From: Streptomyces wedmorensis
Lineage (GTDB): Bacteria > Actinomycetota > Actinomycetes > Streptomycetales > Streptomycetaceae
DNA length: 64,000 nt
Reading direction: 5' to 3'
Assembly: GCF_000716445.1 (NCBI RefSeq)
Contig: NZ_JNWK01000023.1
Location: 1 to 64,000, forward strand
The first letter of the stretch is position 1; each line of letters begins with the position of its first letter. A program made the translations under genes and the position numbers. Below the pieces are notes generated by a model. That model ran no database searches. It saw nothing but the letters and a program-made list of their open reading frames with translations, and was not told where the DNA came from. This document shows, piece after piece, positions 44,929 to 54,018 of this stretch.

Positions 44929-47900
44929 GTGCACCTCAAGGCCCTGACCCTCCGCGGATTCAAGTCGTTCGCATCGGCCACCACCCTCCGGTTCGAGCCG
45001 GGGATCACCTGTGTCGTGGGGCCCAACGGATCGGGCAAGTCCAACGTCGTGGACGCCCTGTCCTGGGTCATGGGCGAGCAGGGCGCCAAGTCGCTGCGCG
45101 GCGGCAAGATGGAGGACGTCATCTTCGCCGGCACGACCGGGCGCCCTCCGCTCGGCCGCGCCGAGGTCTCGCTGACCATCGACAACTCCGACGGCGCGCT
45201 GCCCATCGACTACGCCGAGGTCACCCTCACCCGGATCATGTTCCGGGGCGGCAGCAGCGAGTACCAGATCAACGGCGACACCTGCCGACTGCTCGACTTC
45301 CAGGACCTGCTCTCCGACTCCGGCATCGGGCGCGAGATGCACGTCATCGTCGGACAGGGCCAGCTCGACTCCGTGCTGCACGCCGACCCGATGGGCCGCC
45401 GCGCCTTCATCGAGGAGGCAGCGGGCGTCCTCAAGCACCGCAAGCGCAAGGAGAAGGCGCTGCGGAAGCTGGACGCGATGCAGGCCAACCTCGCGCGCGT
45501 GCAGGACCTCACCGACGAGCTGCGCCGCCAGCTCAAGCCCCTCGGCCGGCAGGCCGCCGTCGCCCGCCGGGCCGTCGTCATCCAGGCCGACCTGCGCGAC
45601 GCGCGCCTCCGCCTGCTCGCCGACGACCTCGTCCGCCTCCAGCGGGCCCTCACGGCCGAGGTCGCGGACGAGGCGGCGCTGCTCGCCCGCAAGGAGGCCA
45701 CCGAGGCCGAGCTGCGCGCCGCGCTCGCCCGGGAGGCGGACCTCGAAGCGGAGGCCCGCGCCCTCGTGCCCCGCCTGGAGCGCGCCCAGCAGAGCTGGTA
45801 CGCCCTCTCCCAGCTCGCCGAACGCGTCCGCGGCACCGTCTCGCTGGCCGACGCGCGCGTGAAGAGCGCCACCACCGCGCCCGCCGAGGAGCGGCGCGGC
45901 CGCGACCCTGAGGACCTGGAACGGGAAGCGGCCCGGGTCCGCGAACAGGAGGCGGAGCTCGAAGCGGCCCTGGAGGCGGCCGAACGCGCCCTGGAGGACA
46001 CCGTCGCCCACCGCGCCGAACTGGAGCGGGCGCTGACGGCCGAGGAGCGCCGGCTCAAGGACCTGGCCCGGGCCATCGCCGACCGGCGCGAGGGCCTCGC
46101 GCGACTCCACGGCCAGGTCAACGCGGCCCGCTCGCGCGCCGCTTCCGCCCAGGCCGAGATCGACCGTCTCGCCGCCGCCCGCGACGAGGCGGGGGAGCGG
46201 GCCACCGCGGCCCAGGAGGAGTACGAGCAGCTCAAGGCCGAGGTCGACGGCCTCGACGCGGAGGACACCGAGCACGCCGGACGGTACGAGGCCGCCCGCC
46301 GCGAACTCGCCGAGGCGGAGGCCGCCCTGAGCGCCGCACGCGAGGCGGCCGGCACCGCCGAGCGCCGCCGCGCCGCGACCCGGGCCCGGCACGAGACCCT
46401 CGCCCTCGGCCTGCGCCGCAAGGACGGCACGGGCGCGCTCCTCGCCGCCGGCCTCACCGGACTGCTCGGCCCGGCGGCCGAACTCCTCACCGTCACCCCG
46501 GGATACGAGATCCCCGTCGCCGCCGCCCTCGGCGCGGCCGCCGACGCGGTCGCGGCCACCGGACCCTCCGCCGCCGCCGACGCACTCCGCCTGCTGCGCA
46601 AGCAGGACGCGGGCCGCGCCTCGCTGCTCCTGACCGGCGCCCCCGAGCAGCCGCCCGCCATCGCCGACGGGTGCCTCCAGGTCGCCGAGCTGGTGCGGGG
46701 GCCCGCCGAACTCATGGGTGCCGTACGCCGGTTGCTGGCCGGCGTTGTGGTCGTCGAGGGCCTGGACGAGGCCGCCGAACTGGTCAGGGCCCGGCCCGCG
46801 CTGACCGCGGTCACCGCCGAAGGGGACCTCCTCGGCGCCCACTTCGCCCAGGGCGGCTCCGCCGGGGCGCCCAGCCTGCTCGAAGTCCAGGCCTCGGTGG
46901 CCGAGGCCGCCGCAGAGCTCGACGAACTGACCGTCCGCTGCGAGGCGTTGGCCGACGAGCAGCGCGAGGCCGACGAGCGGCGCCGTACCGCGGGCGCGCT
47001 CGTCGAGGAGCTCGACACCCGCCGCCGGGCCGCCGAGCGCGAGAAGTCCGCCGTCGCCCAGCAGCTCGGTCGGCTCGCCGGCCAGGCCAGGGGAGCGGCG
47101 GGGGAGGCCGAGCGGACCGCGGCGGCCGCCGCCCGTGCCCAGGAGGCGCTGGAGAAGGCCACCGCCGACGCCGAGGAGCTCGCCGAGCGGCTGCTCGTCG
47201 CCCAGGAGGCCACCGCCTTCGGGGACGGCGAGGACGAGCCCGACACCGCGGTCCGCGACCGGCTCGCCATCGACGGCTCCAACGCGCGCCAGACCGAGAT
47301 GGAGGCGCGGCTCCAGGTCCGTACCCACGAGGAGCGGGTCAAGGGGCTCGCCGGACGGGCCGACTCGCTCGACCGGGCCGCCCGCGCCGAACGGGAGGCA
47401 CGCGTGCGTGCCGAGCAGCGCCGGGCACGGCTGCGCCACGAGGAGCGGGTCGCGGGCGCGGTCGCCGCGGGCGCCCGCGCGCTCCTCGCCCACGTCGAGG
47501 TCTCGCTCGTCCGCGCCGAACAGGAGCGGGTGGCGGCCCAGTCCGCCAGGGCCGACCGCGAGGAGGGGCTGACGGCCGCAAGGACCCGCGCCCGGGACCT
47601 CAAGGCCGAGCTCGACAAGCTGACCGACTCCGTCCACCGGGGCGAGGTGCTCGGCGCCGAGAAGAGGCTGCGGATCGAGCAGCTGGAGGCGAAGGCGCTG
47701 GAGGAGTTCGGCGTCGAGACGACCGACCTGGTGGCGGAGTACGGCCCCGACCAGCCCGTGCCCGCGTCGCCGGTCGAGGACGGCACCGACCGGAACGGCT
47801 CCGACGACCCCGCCGCCTCGCCGCGGCCGTTCGTCCGTTCGGAGCAGGAGAAGCGGCTCAAGGCCGCCGAACGGGCGTATCACCAGCTCGGCAAGGTCAA

Positions 47901-48480
47901 TCCGCTGGCCCTGGAGGAGTTCGCGGCGCTCGAGGAGCGGCACCGGTTCCTCTCGGAGCAGCTGGAGGACCTGAAGAAGACCCGGATCGACCTGCTTCAG
48001 GTCGTGAAGGAGGTCGACGTGCGCGTCGAGCAGGTCTTCACCGAGGCCTACCGGGACACGGCCCGGGAGTTCGAGGGGGTCTTCTCGCGGCTCTTCCCGG
48101 GCGGCGAGGGCCGGCTGATCCTCACCGACCCGGACAACATGCTCACCACCGGCGTCGACGTGGAGGCCCGTCCGCCGGGCAAGAAGGTCAAGCGCCTCTC
48201 GCTGCTCTCGGGCGGCGAGCGGTCGCTGACGGCCGTGGCGCTGCTCGTCTCCATCTTCAAGGCGAGGCCCAGCCCGTTCTATGTGATGGACGAGGTCGAG
48301 GCGGCGCTCGACGACACCAACCTCCAGCGGCTGATCCGGATCATGCAGGAGCTCCAGGAGTCGTCGCAGCTGATCGTGATCACGCACCAGAAGCGGACGA
48401 TGGAGGTCGCGGACGCGCTGTACGGCGTCTCCATGCAGGGCGACGGCGTCTCGAAGGTGATCAGTCAGCGGCTTCGCTGA
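44929..48480 (+). CDS. smc: Chromosome segregation protein SMC
   Basis: 1183 aa. ATPase of the condensin complex, organising and segregating chromosomes together with ScpA/ScpB. HLKALTLRGFKSFASATTL start, Walker A GPNGSGKS at 31-38, coiled coil to about 500, flexible hinge at about 505-660 (GYEIPVAAALGAAADAV), second coiled coil, ABC signature LSGGERSLTAVALL and Walker B FYVMDEVEAALDDTN near the C-terminus. GTG 44929 is the family start. No ribosome binding site is clear; tagagt at 44915-44920 could be a -10 giving a near-leaderless mRNA. The coiled-coil arms are extremely Ala/Glu/Arg-rich. Confidence 0.97.
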   Translation: MHLKALTLRGFKSFASATTLRFEPGITCVVGPNGSGKSNVVDALSWVMGEQGAKSLRGGKMEDVIFAGTTGRPPLGRAEVSLTIDNSDGALPIDYAEVTLTRIMFRGGSSEYQINGDTCRLLDFQDLLSDSGIGREMHVIVGQGQLDSVLHADPMGRRAFIEEAAGVLKHRKRKEKALRKLDAMQANLARVQDLTDELRRQLKPLGRQAAVARRAVVIQADLRDARLRLLADDLVRLQRALTAEVADEAALLARKEATEAELRAALAREADLEAEARALVPRLERAQQSWYALSQLAERVRGTVSLADARVKSATTAPAEERRGRDPEDLEREAARVREQEAELEAALEAAERALEDTVAHRAELERALTAEERRLKDLARAIADRREGLARLHGQVNAARSRAASAQAEIDRLAAARDEAGERATAAQEEYEQLKAEVDGLDAEDTEHAGRYEAARRELAEAEAALSAAREAAGTAERRRAATRARHETLALGLRRKDGTGALLAAGLTGLLGPAAELLTVTPGYEIPVAAALGAAADAVAATGPSAAADALRLLRKQDAGRASLLLTGAPEQPPAIADGCLQVAELVRGPAELMGAVRRLLAGVVVVEGLDEAAELVRARPALTAVTAEGDLLGAHFAQGGSAGAPSLLEVQASVAEAAAELDELTVRCEALADEQREADERRRTAGALVEELDTRRRAAEREKSAVAQQLGRLAGQARGAAGEAERTAAAAARAQEALEKATADAEELAERLLVAQEATAFGDGEDEPDTAVRDRLAIDGSNARQTEMEARLQVRTHEERVKGLAGRADSLDRAARAEREARVRAEQRRARLRHEERVAGAVAAGARALLAHVEVSLVRAEQERVAAQSARADREEGLTAARTRARDLKAELDKLTDSVHRGEVLGAEKRLRIEQLEAKALEEFGVETTDLVAEYGPDQPVPASPVEDGTDRNGSDDPAASPRPFVRSEQEKRLKAAERAYHQLGKVNPLALEEFAALEERHRFLSEQLEDLKKTRIDLLQVVKEVDVRVEQVFTEAYRDTAREFEGVFSRLFPGGEGRLILTDPDNMLTTGVDVEARPPGKKVKRLSLLSGGERSLTAVALLVSIFKARPSPFYVMDEVEAALDDTNLQRLIRIMQELQESSQLIVITHQKRTMEVADALYGVSMQGDGVSKVISQRLR

Positions 48481-48490
48481 ACCCCCCTTC

Positions 48491-48510
48491 TTCAAGTCTT
48501 GAACTCAAGA
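48491..48510. promoter_or_regulatory. Overlapping palindromes upstream of glcP
   Basis: ttcaag-t-cttgaa (48491-48503) overlaps tcttga-ac-tcaaga (48497-48510). A further cttgaa lies at 48561-48566 inside the promoter spacer. Operator-like for a regulator of glucose uptake. Confidence 0.5.
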
Positions 48511-48548
48511 GCCCCCATGGCCTCGTTAAAGTCACATGACATCGACTA

Positions 48549-48576
48549 TTGACTTCGAAACTTGAAGGCATAGTCT
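48549..48576 (+). promoter_or_regulatory. Candidate glcP promoter
   Basis: TTGACT (48549-48554), a 16-bp spacer and TAGTCT (48571-48576), about 85 bp before the glcP start, in a locally AT-rich stretch. Confidence 0.6.
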
Positions 48577-48660
48577 CTGCAACGTTGCTTTTACCTTCAC
48601 GTGGTGGGCGGCGTGAAGTTGTGCGCCACTGGAAGGGCTTCCCCCCACCGAGGAGTCCAT

Positions 48661-50094
48661 GTGACCAACACCGCGCAGGCGCCCACGCCGCCGCCTTCCG
48701 AAGGCCGAGCCGCCCACCCGGACCACCTCGGCCACGTCATCTTCATCACGGCCTCGGCCGCGATGGGTGGATTCCTCTTCGGCTACGACAGCTCCGTGAT
48801 CAACGGCGCGGTCGAGGCGATCCGCGACCGGTACGACATCGGCTCCGGCACCCTCGCCCAGGTCATCGCCATCGCGCTGATCGGCTGCGCCATCGGCGCC
48901 GCGACCGCCGGCCGGATCGCCGACCGGATCGGCCGCATCCGCTGCATGCAGATCTCGGCGGCGCTGTTCGCCGTCAGTGCCGTCGGCTCCGCGCTCCCCT
49001 TCGCCCTCTGGGACCTCGCCTTCTGGCGGATCGTCGGAGGCTTCGCCATCGGCATGGCCTCCGTCATCGGCCCCGCCTACATCGCCGAGGTCGCCCCCGC
49101 CGCCTACCGCGGCCGCCTCGGCTCCTTCCAGCAGGCCGCGATCGTCATCGGCATCGCCATCTCCCAGCTGGTCAACTACGGCATCCTCCAGCTCGCCGAC
49201 GGCGACCAGCGCGGTGAGATCGGCGGTCTGGAAGCCTGGCAGTGGATGCTCGGCGTGATGGTCGTCCCCGCGCTCCTCTACGGGATGCTGTCCTTCGCCA
49301 TCCCCGAGTCCCCCCGCTTCCTCATCTCCGTCGGGAAGACCGACCGGGCCAAGGAGGTCCTCGCCGAGGTCGAGGGCCACGGCGTCGACCTGGACCACCG
49401 CGTCGCCGAGATCGACCGCGCCATGCGCAGCGAGCACAAGTCCACCTTCAAGGACCTGCTCGTCGCCGGCGGCAAGTACCGGCTGCTGCCCATCGTCTGG
49501 GTCGGCATCGGGCTCTCGGTCTTCCAGCAGCTCGTCGGCATCAACGTCGCGTTCTACTATTCCGCGACCCTCTGGCAGTCCGTCGGCATCGACCCGTCGA
49601 GCTCGTTCTTCTACTCGTTCACCACGTCGATCATCAACATCATCGGCACCGTGATCGCGATGGTCCTGGTCGACCGGGTCGGCCGCAAGCCGCTCGCCCT
49701 CGTCGGCTCCGTCGGCATGGCGATCGCCCTCGCCGTCGAGGCCTGGGCCTTCTCCGCCGACCTCGTCGACGGCAAGCTGCCCGAGACCCAGGGCGTCGTG
49801 GCCCTCGTCGCCGCCCATGTCTTCGTGCTCTTCTTCGCCCTCTCGTGGGGCGTGGTGGTCTGGGTGTTCCTCGGCGAGATGTTCCCCAACCGGATCCGGG
49901 CCGCGGCCCTCGGCGTCGCCGCCTCCGCCCAGTGGATCGCCAACTGGGCCATCACCGCCAGCTTCCCGTCCCTCGCGGACTGGAACCTCTCCGGCACCTA
50001 CATCATCTACACGGTCTTCGCCGTGCTCTCGATCCCCTTCGTGCTCAGGTACGTCAAGGAGACCAAGGGCAAGGCGTTGGAGGAGATGGGCTGA
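48661..50094 (+). CDS. glcP: Sugar/H+ symporter of the major facilitator superfamily, GlcP-type glucose permease
   Basis: 477 aa, about 12 membrane helices. Sugar-porter signatures: GGFLFGYDSSVINGA (helix 1), GRIADRIGR (loop 2-3), RIVGGFAIGMASVIGPAYIAE, PESPRFL (after helix 6), QQLVGINVAFYYS (helix 7) and a C-terminal VKETKGKALEE. These match the glucose permease that lies next to smc in S. coelicolor (SCO5578, from memory). GTG 48661 with ccgaggag 7 nt upstream. The palindromes and promoter upstream suggest regulation by carbon source. Confidence 0.92.
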   Translation: MTNTAQAPTPPPSEGRAAHPDHLGHVIFITASAAMGGFLFGYDSSVINGAVEAIRDRYDIGSGTLAQVIAIALIGCAIGAATAGRIADRIGRIRCMQISAALFAVSAVGSALPFALWDLAFWRIVGGFAIGMASVIGPAYIAEVAPAAYRGRLGSFQQAAIVIGIAISQLVNYGILQLADGDQRGEIGGLEAWQWMLGVMVVPALLYGMLSFAIPESPRFLISVGKTDRAKEVLAEVEGHGVDLDHRVAEIDRAMRSEHKSTFKDLLVAGGKYRLLPIVWVGIGLSVFQQLVGINVAFYYSATLWQSVGIDPSSSFFYSFTTSIINIIGTVIAMVLVDRVGRKPLALVGSVGMAIALAVEAWAFSADLVDGKLPETQGVVALVAAHVFVLFFALSWGVVVWVFLGEMFPNRIRAAALGVAASAQWIANWAITASFPSLADWNLSGTYIIYTVFAVLSIPFVLRYVKETKGKALEEMG

Positions 50095-50123
50095 TCCCCG
50101 CTGCCCCCCTCCTCGCGACGACT

Positions 50124-50157
50124 GCCCCGGCCGAGGCCTCACGCCTCCGGCCGGGGC
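50124..50157. terminator. Terminator between glcP and the LLM oxidoreductase
   Basis: Stem gccccggccgaggc / gcctccggccggggc with a one-base bulge and 5-nt loop between convergent genes. Confidence 0.8.
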
Positions 50158-50168
50158 GGTACGTCGTC

Positions 50169-51140
50169 TCAGGCCCCGAGCCCCGGCACCACGTCGTCGC
50201 AGAACAGCCGAAGGCTCCGCCACCCCTCCTCCACCGGCATCCCGCCGCACAGCGGGTGCAGCACCACGCTCTCCAGCCCGAGCGCCAGGCACTCCTCGGG
50301 CGTCACGACCCGGTACACCCCCTCCGCCCGCAACTCCGCCACCGTCGTCGCGGACGACCGCACCGCCGAGGTGATGTCCTTGGACTGCCAGGAGGCGTAC
50401 GTCCGCGCCTCGTGCAGGAAGTGCTCCCCGTACTCCGCCCAGGTCCGGTCCGGGTCCCGCGACAGGTGCAGCAGCGGGGTCTCCTCGGCCGGCATCATCG
50501 TCCAGCCCTCGGTGCCGTACTCCGCGCACCGCTCCCGGTAGTACGCGTCGAGCTCCGGCAGGTGCGCGCTCGGGAAGAACGGCAGCCCGAGCCGGGCCGC
50601 CCGCCGCGCCGCCGCCCGCGACGAACCGCCGACGAGCAGCATCGGATGCGGCTGGGTGAAGGGACGCGGGGTGACCCGTACCGTACGGCCCCGATACGTG
50701 AACGGCTCCCCGGTCCAGGCCGTGAGCAGGGTCTCCAGGAGCTCGTCCTGGAGCCGGCCGCGCCGGCCCCAGTCGACCCCGCGCTCCTCGTACTCCTCCG
50801 GCCGGTAGCCGATGCCCGCCACGGTGACCAGCCGCCCGCCGCTGAGCAGGTCCAGGACCGCGATGTCCTCGGCCAGGCGGAGCGGGTCGTGCAGCGGGCC
50901 GATGATCGCCGAGACGGTGACCGCGATCCTGCGCGTCGCGCCGAAGACCGCGCCCGCGAAGGCGAAGGGGGAGGGCAGCCAGTTGTTCTCGACCCCGTGG
51001 TGCTCCTCGGTCTGCACGGTGTCGACGCCGTGCTCGTCGGCGTACGCCGTCATGGCGAGCGCGGCCCGGTAGCGCTCCGAGAGGGATGCGGGGGTCGCCC
51101 GGGGATCGACGAGGTTGAACCGTACGACGCTGAACGGCAT
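50169..51140 (-). CDS. LLM-class flavin-dependent oxidoreductase (F420- or FMN-dependent)
   Basis: 323 aa. Luciferase-like TIM barrel: VQTEEHHGVENNWLPSPF (about 44-61), GPLHDPLRLAEDIAVLDLLS with GGRLVTVAGIGYRPEEYEE, and PMLLVGGSSRAAARRAARLG. Many actinobacterial members use reduced F420, which this strain should make (cofC at 25480-26127), but FMN cannot be excluded from sequence. ATG 51140. No substrate clue from neighbours; it lies alone between glcP and an NCS1 permease facing the same way. Confidence 0.88.
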   Translation of the reverse strand: MPFSVVRFNLVDPRATPASLSERYRAALAMTAYADEHGVDTVQTEEHHGVENNWLPSPFAFAGAVFGATRRIAVTVSAIIGPLHDPLRLAEDIAVLDLLSGGRLVTVAGIGYRPEEYEERGVDWGRRGRLQDELLETLLTAWTGEPFTYRGRTVRVTPRPFTQPHPMLLVGGSSRAAARRAARLGLPFFPSAHLPELDAYYRERCAEYGTEGWTMMPAEETPLLHLSRDPDRTWAEYGEHFLHEARTYASWQSKDITSAVRSSATTVAELRAEGVYRVVTPEECLALGLESVVLHPLCGGMPVEEGWRSLRLFCDDVVPGLGA

Positions 51141-51192
51141 GGGAAGTCCCCCTTCGCAGGTGCGCGGAAGGGGGACGGTAGCTGACGAAGCG

Positions 51193-52647
51193 TCAGATGG
51201 AAACGGTCTCGCGCACTTCGGCGACCGCCGCCGGAGCCTTCGGCGCGGTGCGCGGCAGCACCGCGTACAGCACGCCCGCGACCACGATCGTCGCCGCCCA
51301 CCCCAGGCCGTTCTCGCCGATCCACGAGGACGCGAGCGGACCCGAGAACCAGTCGACCTTGGTGAACAGCAGGCCCACGATCAGCGCCACGGCCCACGCC
51401 GTCATCGCCTGCCAGGCGAAACCGCCCCGGTACCAGTAGGCGCTGGTCCTGGTGGTGTCCATCAGCGCCGCGGCGTCGTACGACGTCCGGCGCAGCATGT
51501 CCACGCCGAAGACGCCGATCCACGCCGAGAACGCCACCGCGAGCAGGGTGAGGAAGGAGATGAACGAGCCGATGAAGCTGGTCGCCACCACCATCAGGAG
51601 GAAGCCGAAGACCAGGCTGATCACGGCGTTGACGCTCACCGCCGCCGCACGGGACACCTTGATGCCCAGGGTCTGCGCGGTGAACCCGGCCGAGTACATC
51701 GACATCGAGTTGATCAGCAGCATTCCGATCAGGGCGATCACCAGGTACGGCACGGAGATCCACATCGGCAGCAGCTCGCCGATGAAGGAGACCGGGTCCT
51801 GTGCCGCCGCCAGGTCCGGCGTGGACACCGCCATCACCGCGCCCATCAGCACCATCGGGAGCACCACGATCCCGGCGCCGCCGATCGTCGAGCCGACCAT
51901 CGCCCGCGAGGAGGCCGTGCGGGGCAGGTAGCGGGTGAAGTCGGGGCCCGACGGCACCCAGCTGATGCCGCCGGCCGCGATGGTGCCGATGCCCGCGACC
52001 AGCATCGCGGTCGAACCGGCCGGCTTGTCGAAGACCGCCGACCAGTCGGTGTTCGCCGCCAGGTAGACCAGGACGAGCACCGAGAAGGCGCCGAAGAGGT
52101 ACGTCGACCACTTGCTGCACACCCGCAGCGCCTGGATCCCCAGCCCCGACACCAGGAACGTGCAGGTGACGAAGAGAAGCAGCGTCACCACGATGAGGAG
52201 CGTGTTCGACTTCACGCCGAAGAGCAGGTCGAGCACGGTCAGCACCGCGTACGCCCCCGCGACCGCGTTGATCGTCTCCCACCCCCAGCGGGCCACCCAG
52301 ATGAGCGCACCGGGAAAAAGGTTTCCGCGCTGACCGAACACGGCCCGCGACAGCGCCATGCCGGGCGCCCCGCCGCGCTTGCCCGCGATCGAGATCACTC
52401 CGACGATCCCGTACGACAGGACCGGCGCCACGATCGCCACCGTCAGGACCTGCCAGAAGTTCAGGCCGTTGAAGACGACGAGCCCGGCGCCCATGGTGAG
52501 CAGCAGCACGCTGATGTTGGCCGCGACCCAGGTCGGGAAGAGCTCGTGGACCCGGCCGGTCCGCTCGGCGTCGGGGACGGGTTCGAGACCGCGGGTCTCC
52601 ATGGCGCCGTCGAGCGTCGCGCCTTCGGCATCGGAGGCGTGGGGCAT
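51193..52647 (-). CDS. NCS1-family nucleobase/cation symporter (cytosine/purine permease)
   Basis: 484 aa, about 12 membrane helices. NCS1 features: LFPTWVAANISVLLLTMGAG (helix 1), GKRGGAPGMALSRAVFGQRG, the substrate-site region GGISWVPSGPDFTRYLPR, and the LINSMSMYSAGFTAQTLGI helix. The closest functional type is cytosine or purine permease (CodB/Fcy-like), but allantoin or hydantoin cannot be excluded. ATG 52647 with ggagtacccct upstream. The frame continues upstream without stop antisense to ftsY; that part is shadow. Divergent from ftsY with an 87-bp gap. Confidence 0.9.
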   Translation of the reverse strand: MPHASDAEGATLDGAMETRGLEPVPDAERTGRVHELFPTWVAANISVLLLTMGAGLVVFNGLNFWQVLTVAIVAPVLSYGIVGVISIAGKRGGAPGMALSRAVFGQRGNLFPGALIWVARWGWETINAVAGAYAVLTVLDLLFGVKSNTLLIVVTLLLFVTCTFLVSGLGIQALRVCSKWSTYLFGAFSVLVLVYLAANTDWSAVFDKPAGSTAMLVAGIGTIAAGGISWVPSGPDFTRYLPRTASSRAMVGSTIGGAGIVVLPMVLMGAVMAVSTPDLAAAQDPVSFIGELLPMWISVPYLVIALIGMLLINSMSMYSAGFTAQTLGIKVSRAAAVSVNAVISLVFGFLLMVVATSFIGSFISFLTLLAVAFSAWIGVFGVDMLRRTSYDAAALMDTTRTSAYWYRGGFAWQAMTAWAVALIVGLLFTKVDWFSGPLASSWIGENGLGWAATIVVAGVLYAVLPRTAPKAPAAVAEVRETVSI

Positions 52648-52734
52648 AGGGGTACTCCGTTGGACAGATGTGGGGGAACCACCCACTCTACGTGCTCCGC
52701 CCACGGCGCCTTCGTGGCCGATACTGGACCCGTT

Positions 52735-53952
52735 ATGGAACTCATCCTTGCTGTAGTCATCGCCCTGGTCGTCGCGGTCGCCGTGACAAGCGGGCTCGTG
52801 ATCAGCGGTCGCAAGAAGAAGCAGCTGCCGCCGGCCGAGCCGCCGTCCACCACGCCGACCATCACCGCTCCGCCCGCCGAACCGCACGTCGGCGACGAGG
52901 CGGAGACGCCGCGGGAAGAACCACGGCGCACCGTCGAGGAGGTCGACCTTCCCCCGACCGAGGCCCCCGAGGCCCCGGTCGCCGTCGAGGAGCCCGAGGC
53001 TCCCGCCGCCCCCGAGATCGAGGTCCCGGAGCCCACCGCGGGCCGTCTCGTACGGCTCCGGGCCCGCCTCGCCCGCTCCCAGAACTCGCTCGGCAAGGGG
53101 CTGCTGACGCTCCTGTCCCGCGAGCACCTCGACGAGGACACCTGGGAGGAGATCGAGGAGACCCTCCTCACCGCCGACGTCGGCGTCGCCCCCACCCAGG
53201 AGCTCGTCGACCGGCTCCGCGAGCGGGTCAAGGTGCTCGGCACCCGCAGCCCGGACGAGCTGCGCGGCCTGCTCCGCGAGGAGCTCGTCGCCCTCCTCGG
53301 CCCCGACCTCGACCGCACGGTCAAGACCGAGAGCCCCGCGGACGTCCCGGGCATCGTCATGGTCGTCGGCGTCAACGGCACCGGCAAGACCACCACCACC
53401 GGCAAGCTGGCCCGCGTCCTCGTCGCCGACGGCAAGTCCGTCGTCCTCGGCGCGGCCGACACCTTCCGCGCCGCCGCCGCCGACCAGCTCCAGACCTGGG
53501 GCGAGCGCGTCGGTGCCCGCACCGTGCGCGGACCCGAGGGCGGCGACCCGGCGTCGATCGCCTTCGACGCGGTCAAGGAGGGCATCGCCGAGGGCGCCGA
53601 CGTCGTCCTCATCGACACCGCCGGCCGCCTCCACACCAAGACCGGCCTCATGGACGAGCTCGGCAAGGTCAAGCGCGTCGTCGAGAAGCACGGCCCGCTC
53701 GACGAGATCCTCCTCGTCCTCGACGCCACCACGGGCCAGAACGGCCTCATCCAGGCGCGCGTCTTCGCCGAGGTCGTCGACATCACCGGCATCGTCCTGA
53801 CCAAGCTCGACGGCACCGCCAAGGGCGGCATCGTCGTGGCCGTCCAGCGCGAGCTGGGCGTCCCGGTCAAGCTGGTCGGCCTGGGCGAGGGCCCGGACGA
53901 CCTGGCTCCCTTCGAGCCCGGCGCCTTCGTCGACGCCCTGATCGGCGACTGA
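52735..53952 (+). CDS. ftsY: Signal recognition particle receptor FtsY
   Basis: 405 aa. Docks SRP-ribosome complexes at the membrane. Unusual for proteobacteria but typical for actinobacteria, it starts with a true membrane helix (ILAVVIALVVAVAVTSGLVI, 3-22), then an acidic Pro/Glu linker to about 100, then the NG domain: SLGKGLLTLLSREHLDEDTW, G1 GVNGTGKTTTTGK, DTAGRLHTK, TKLDGTAKGG and GLGEGPDDLAPF. Ends with a strong terminator. Its partner Ffh is at 61171. Confidence 0.97.
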   Translation: MELILAVVIALVVAVAVTSGLVISGRKKKQLPPAEPPSTTPTITAPPAEPHVGDEAETPREEPRRTVEEVDLPPTEAPEAPVAVEEPEAPAAPEIEVPEPTAGRLVRLRARLARSQNSLGKGLLTLLSREHLDEDTWEEIEETLLTADVGVAPTQELVDRLRERVKVLGTRSPDELRGLLREELVALLGPDLDRTVKTESPADVPGIVMVVGVNGTGKTTTTGKLARVLVADGKSVVLGAADTFRAAAADQLQTWGERVGARTVRGPEGGDPASIAFDAVKEGIAEGADVVLIDTAGRLHTKTGLMDELGKVKRVVEKHGPLDEILLVLDATTGQNGLIQARVFAEVVDITGIVLTKLDGTAKGGIVVAVQRELGVPVKLVGLGEGPDDLAPFEPGAFVDALIGD

Positions 53953-53966
53953 CACCCCGTACGGCA

Positions 53967-54009
53967 CACGGAAGGGCCCCCGCCATCCGATGGCGGGGGC
54001 CCTTCCGTG
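53967..54009. terminator. Bidirectional terminator after ftsY
   Basis: Perfect 21-bp inverted repeat (53967-53987 with 53989-54009, core gaagggcccccgcc) between convergent genes. Confidence 0.9.
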
Positions 54010-54018
54010 TACCTGGGG

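Noticed and set aside
44812..48495. A 1227-codon minus-strand frame over smc.
   Set aside because: Antisense shadow; SMC on the plus strand has all signature motifs.
52648..53967. Upstream extension of the NCS1 permease frame across ftsY (a would-be 924-aa protein).
   Set aside because: The extension is antisense to ftsY; the real start has a ribosome binding site at 52647 and gives the normal permease length.
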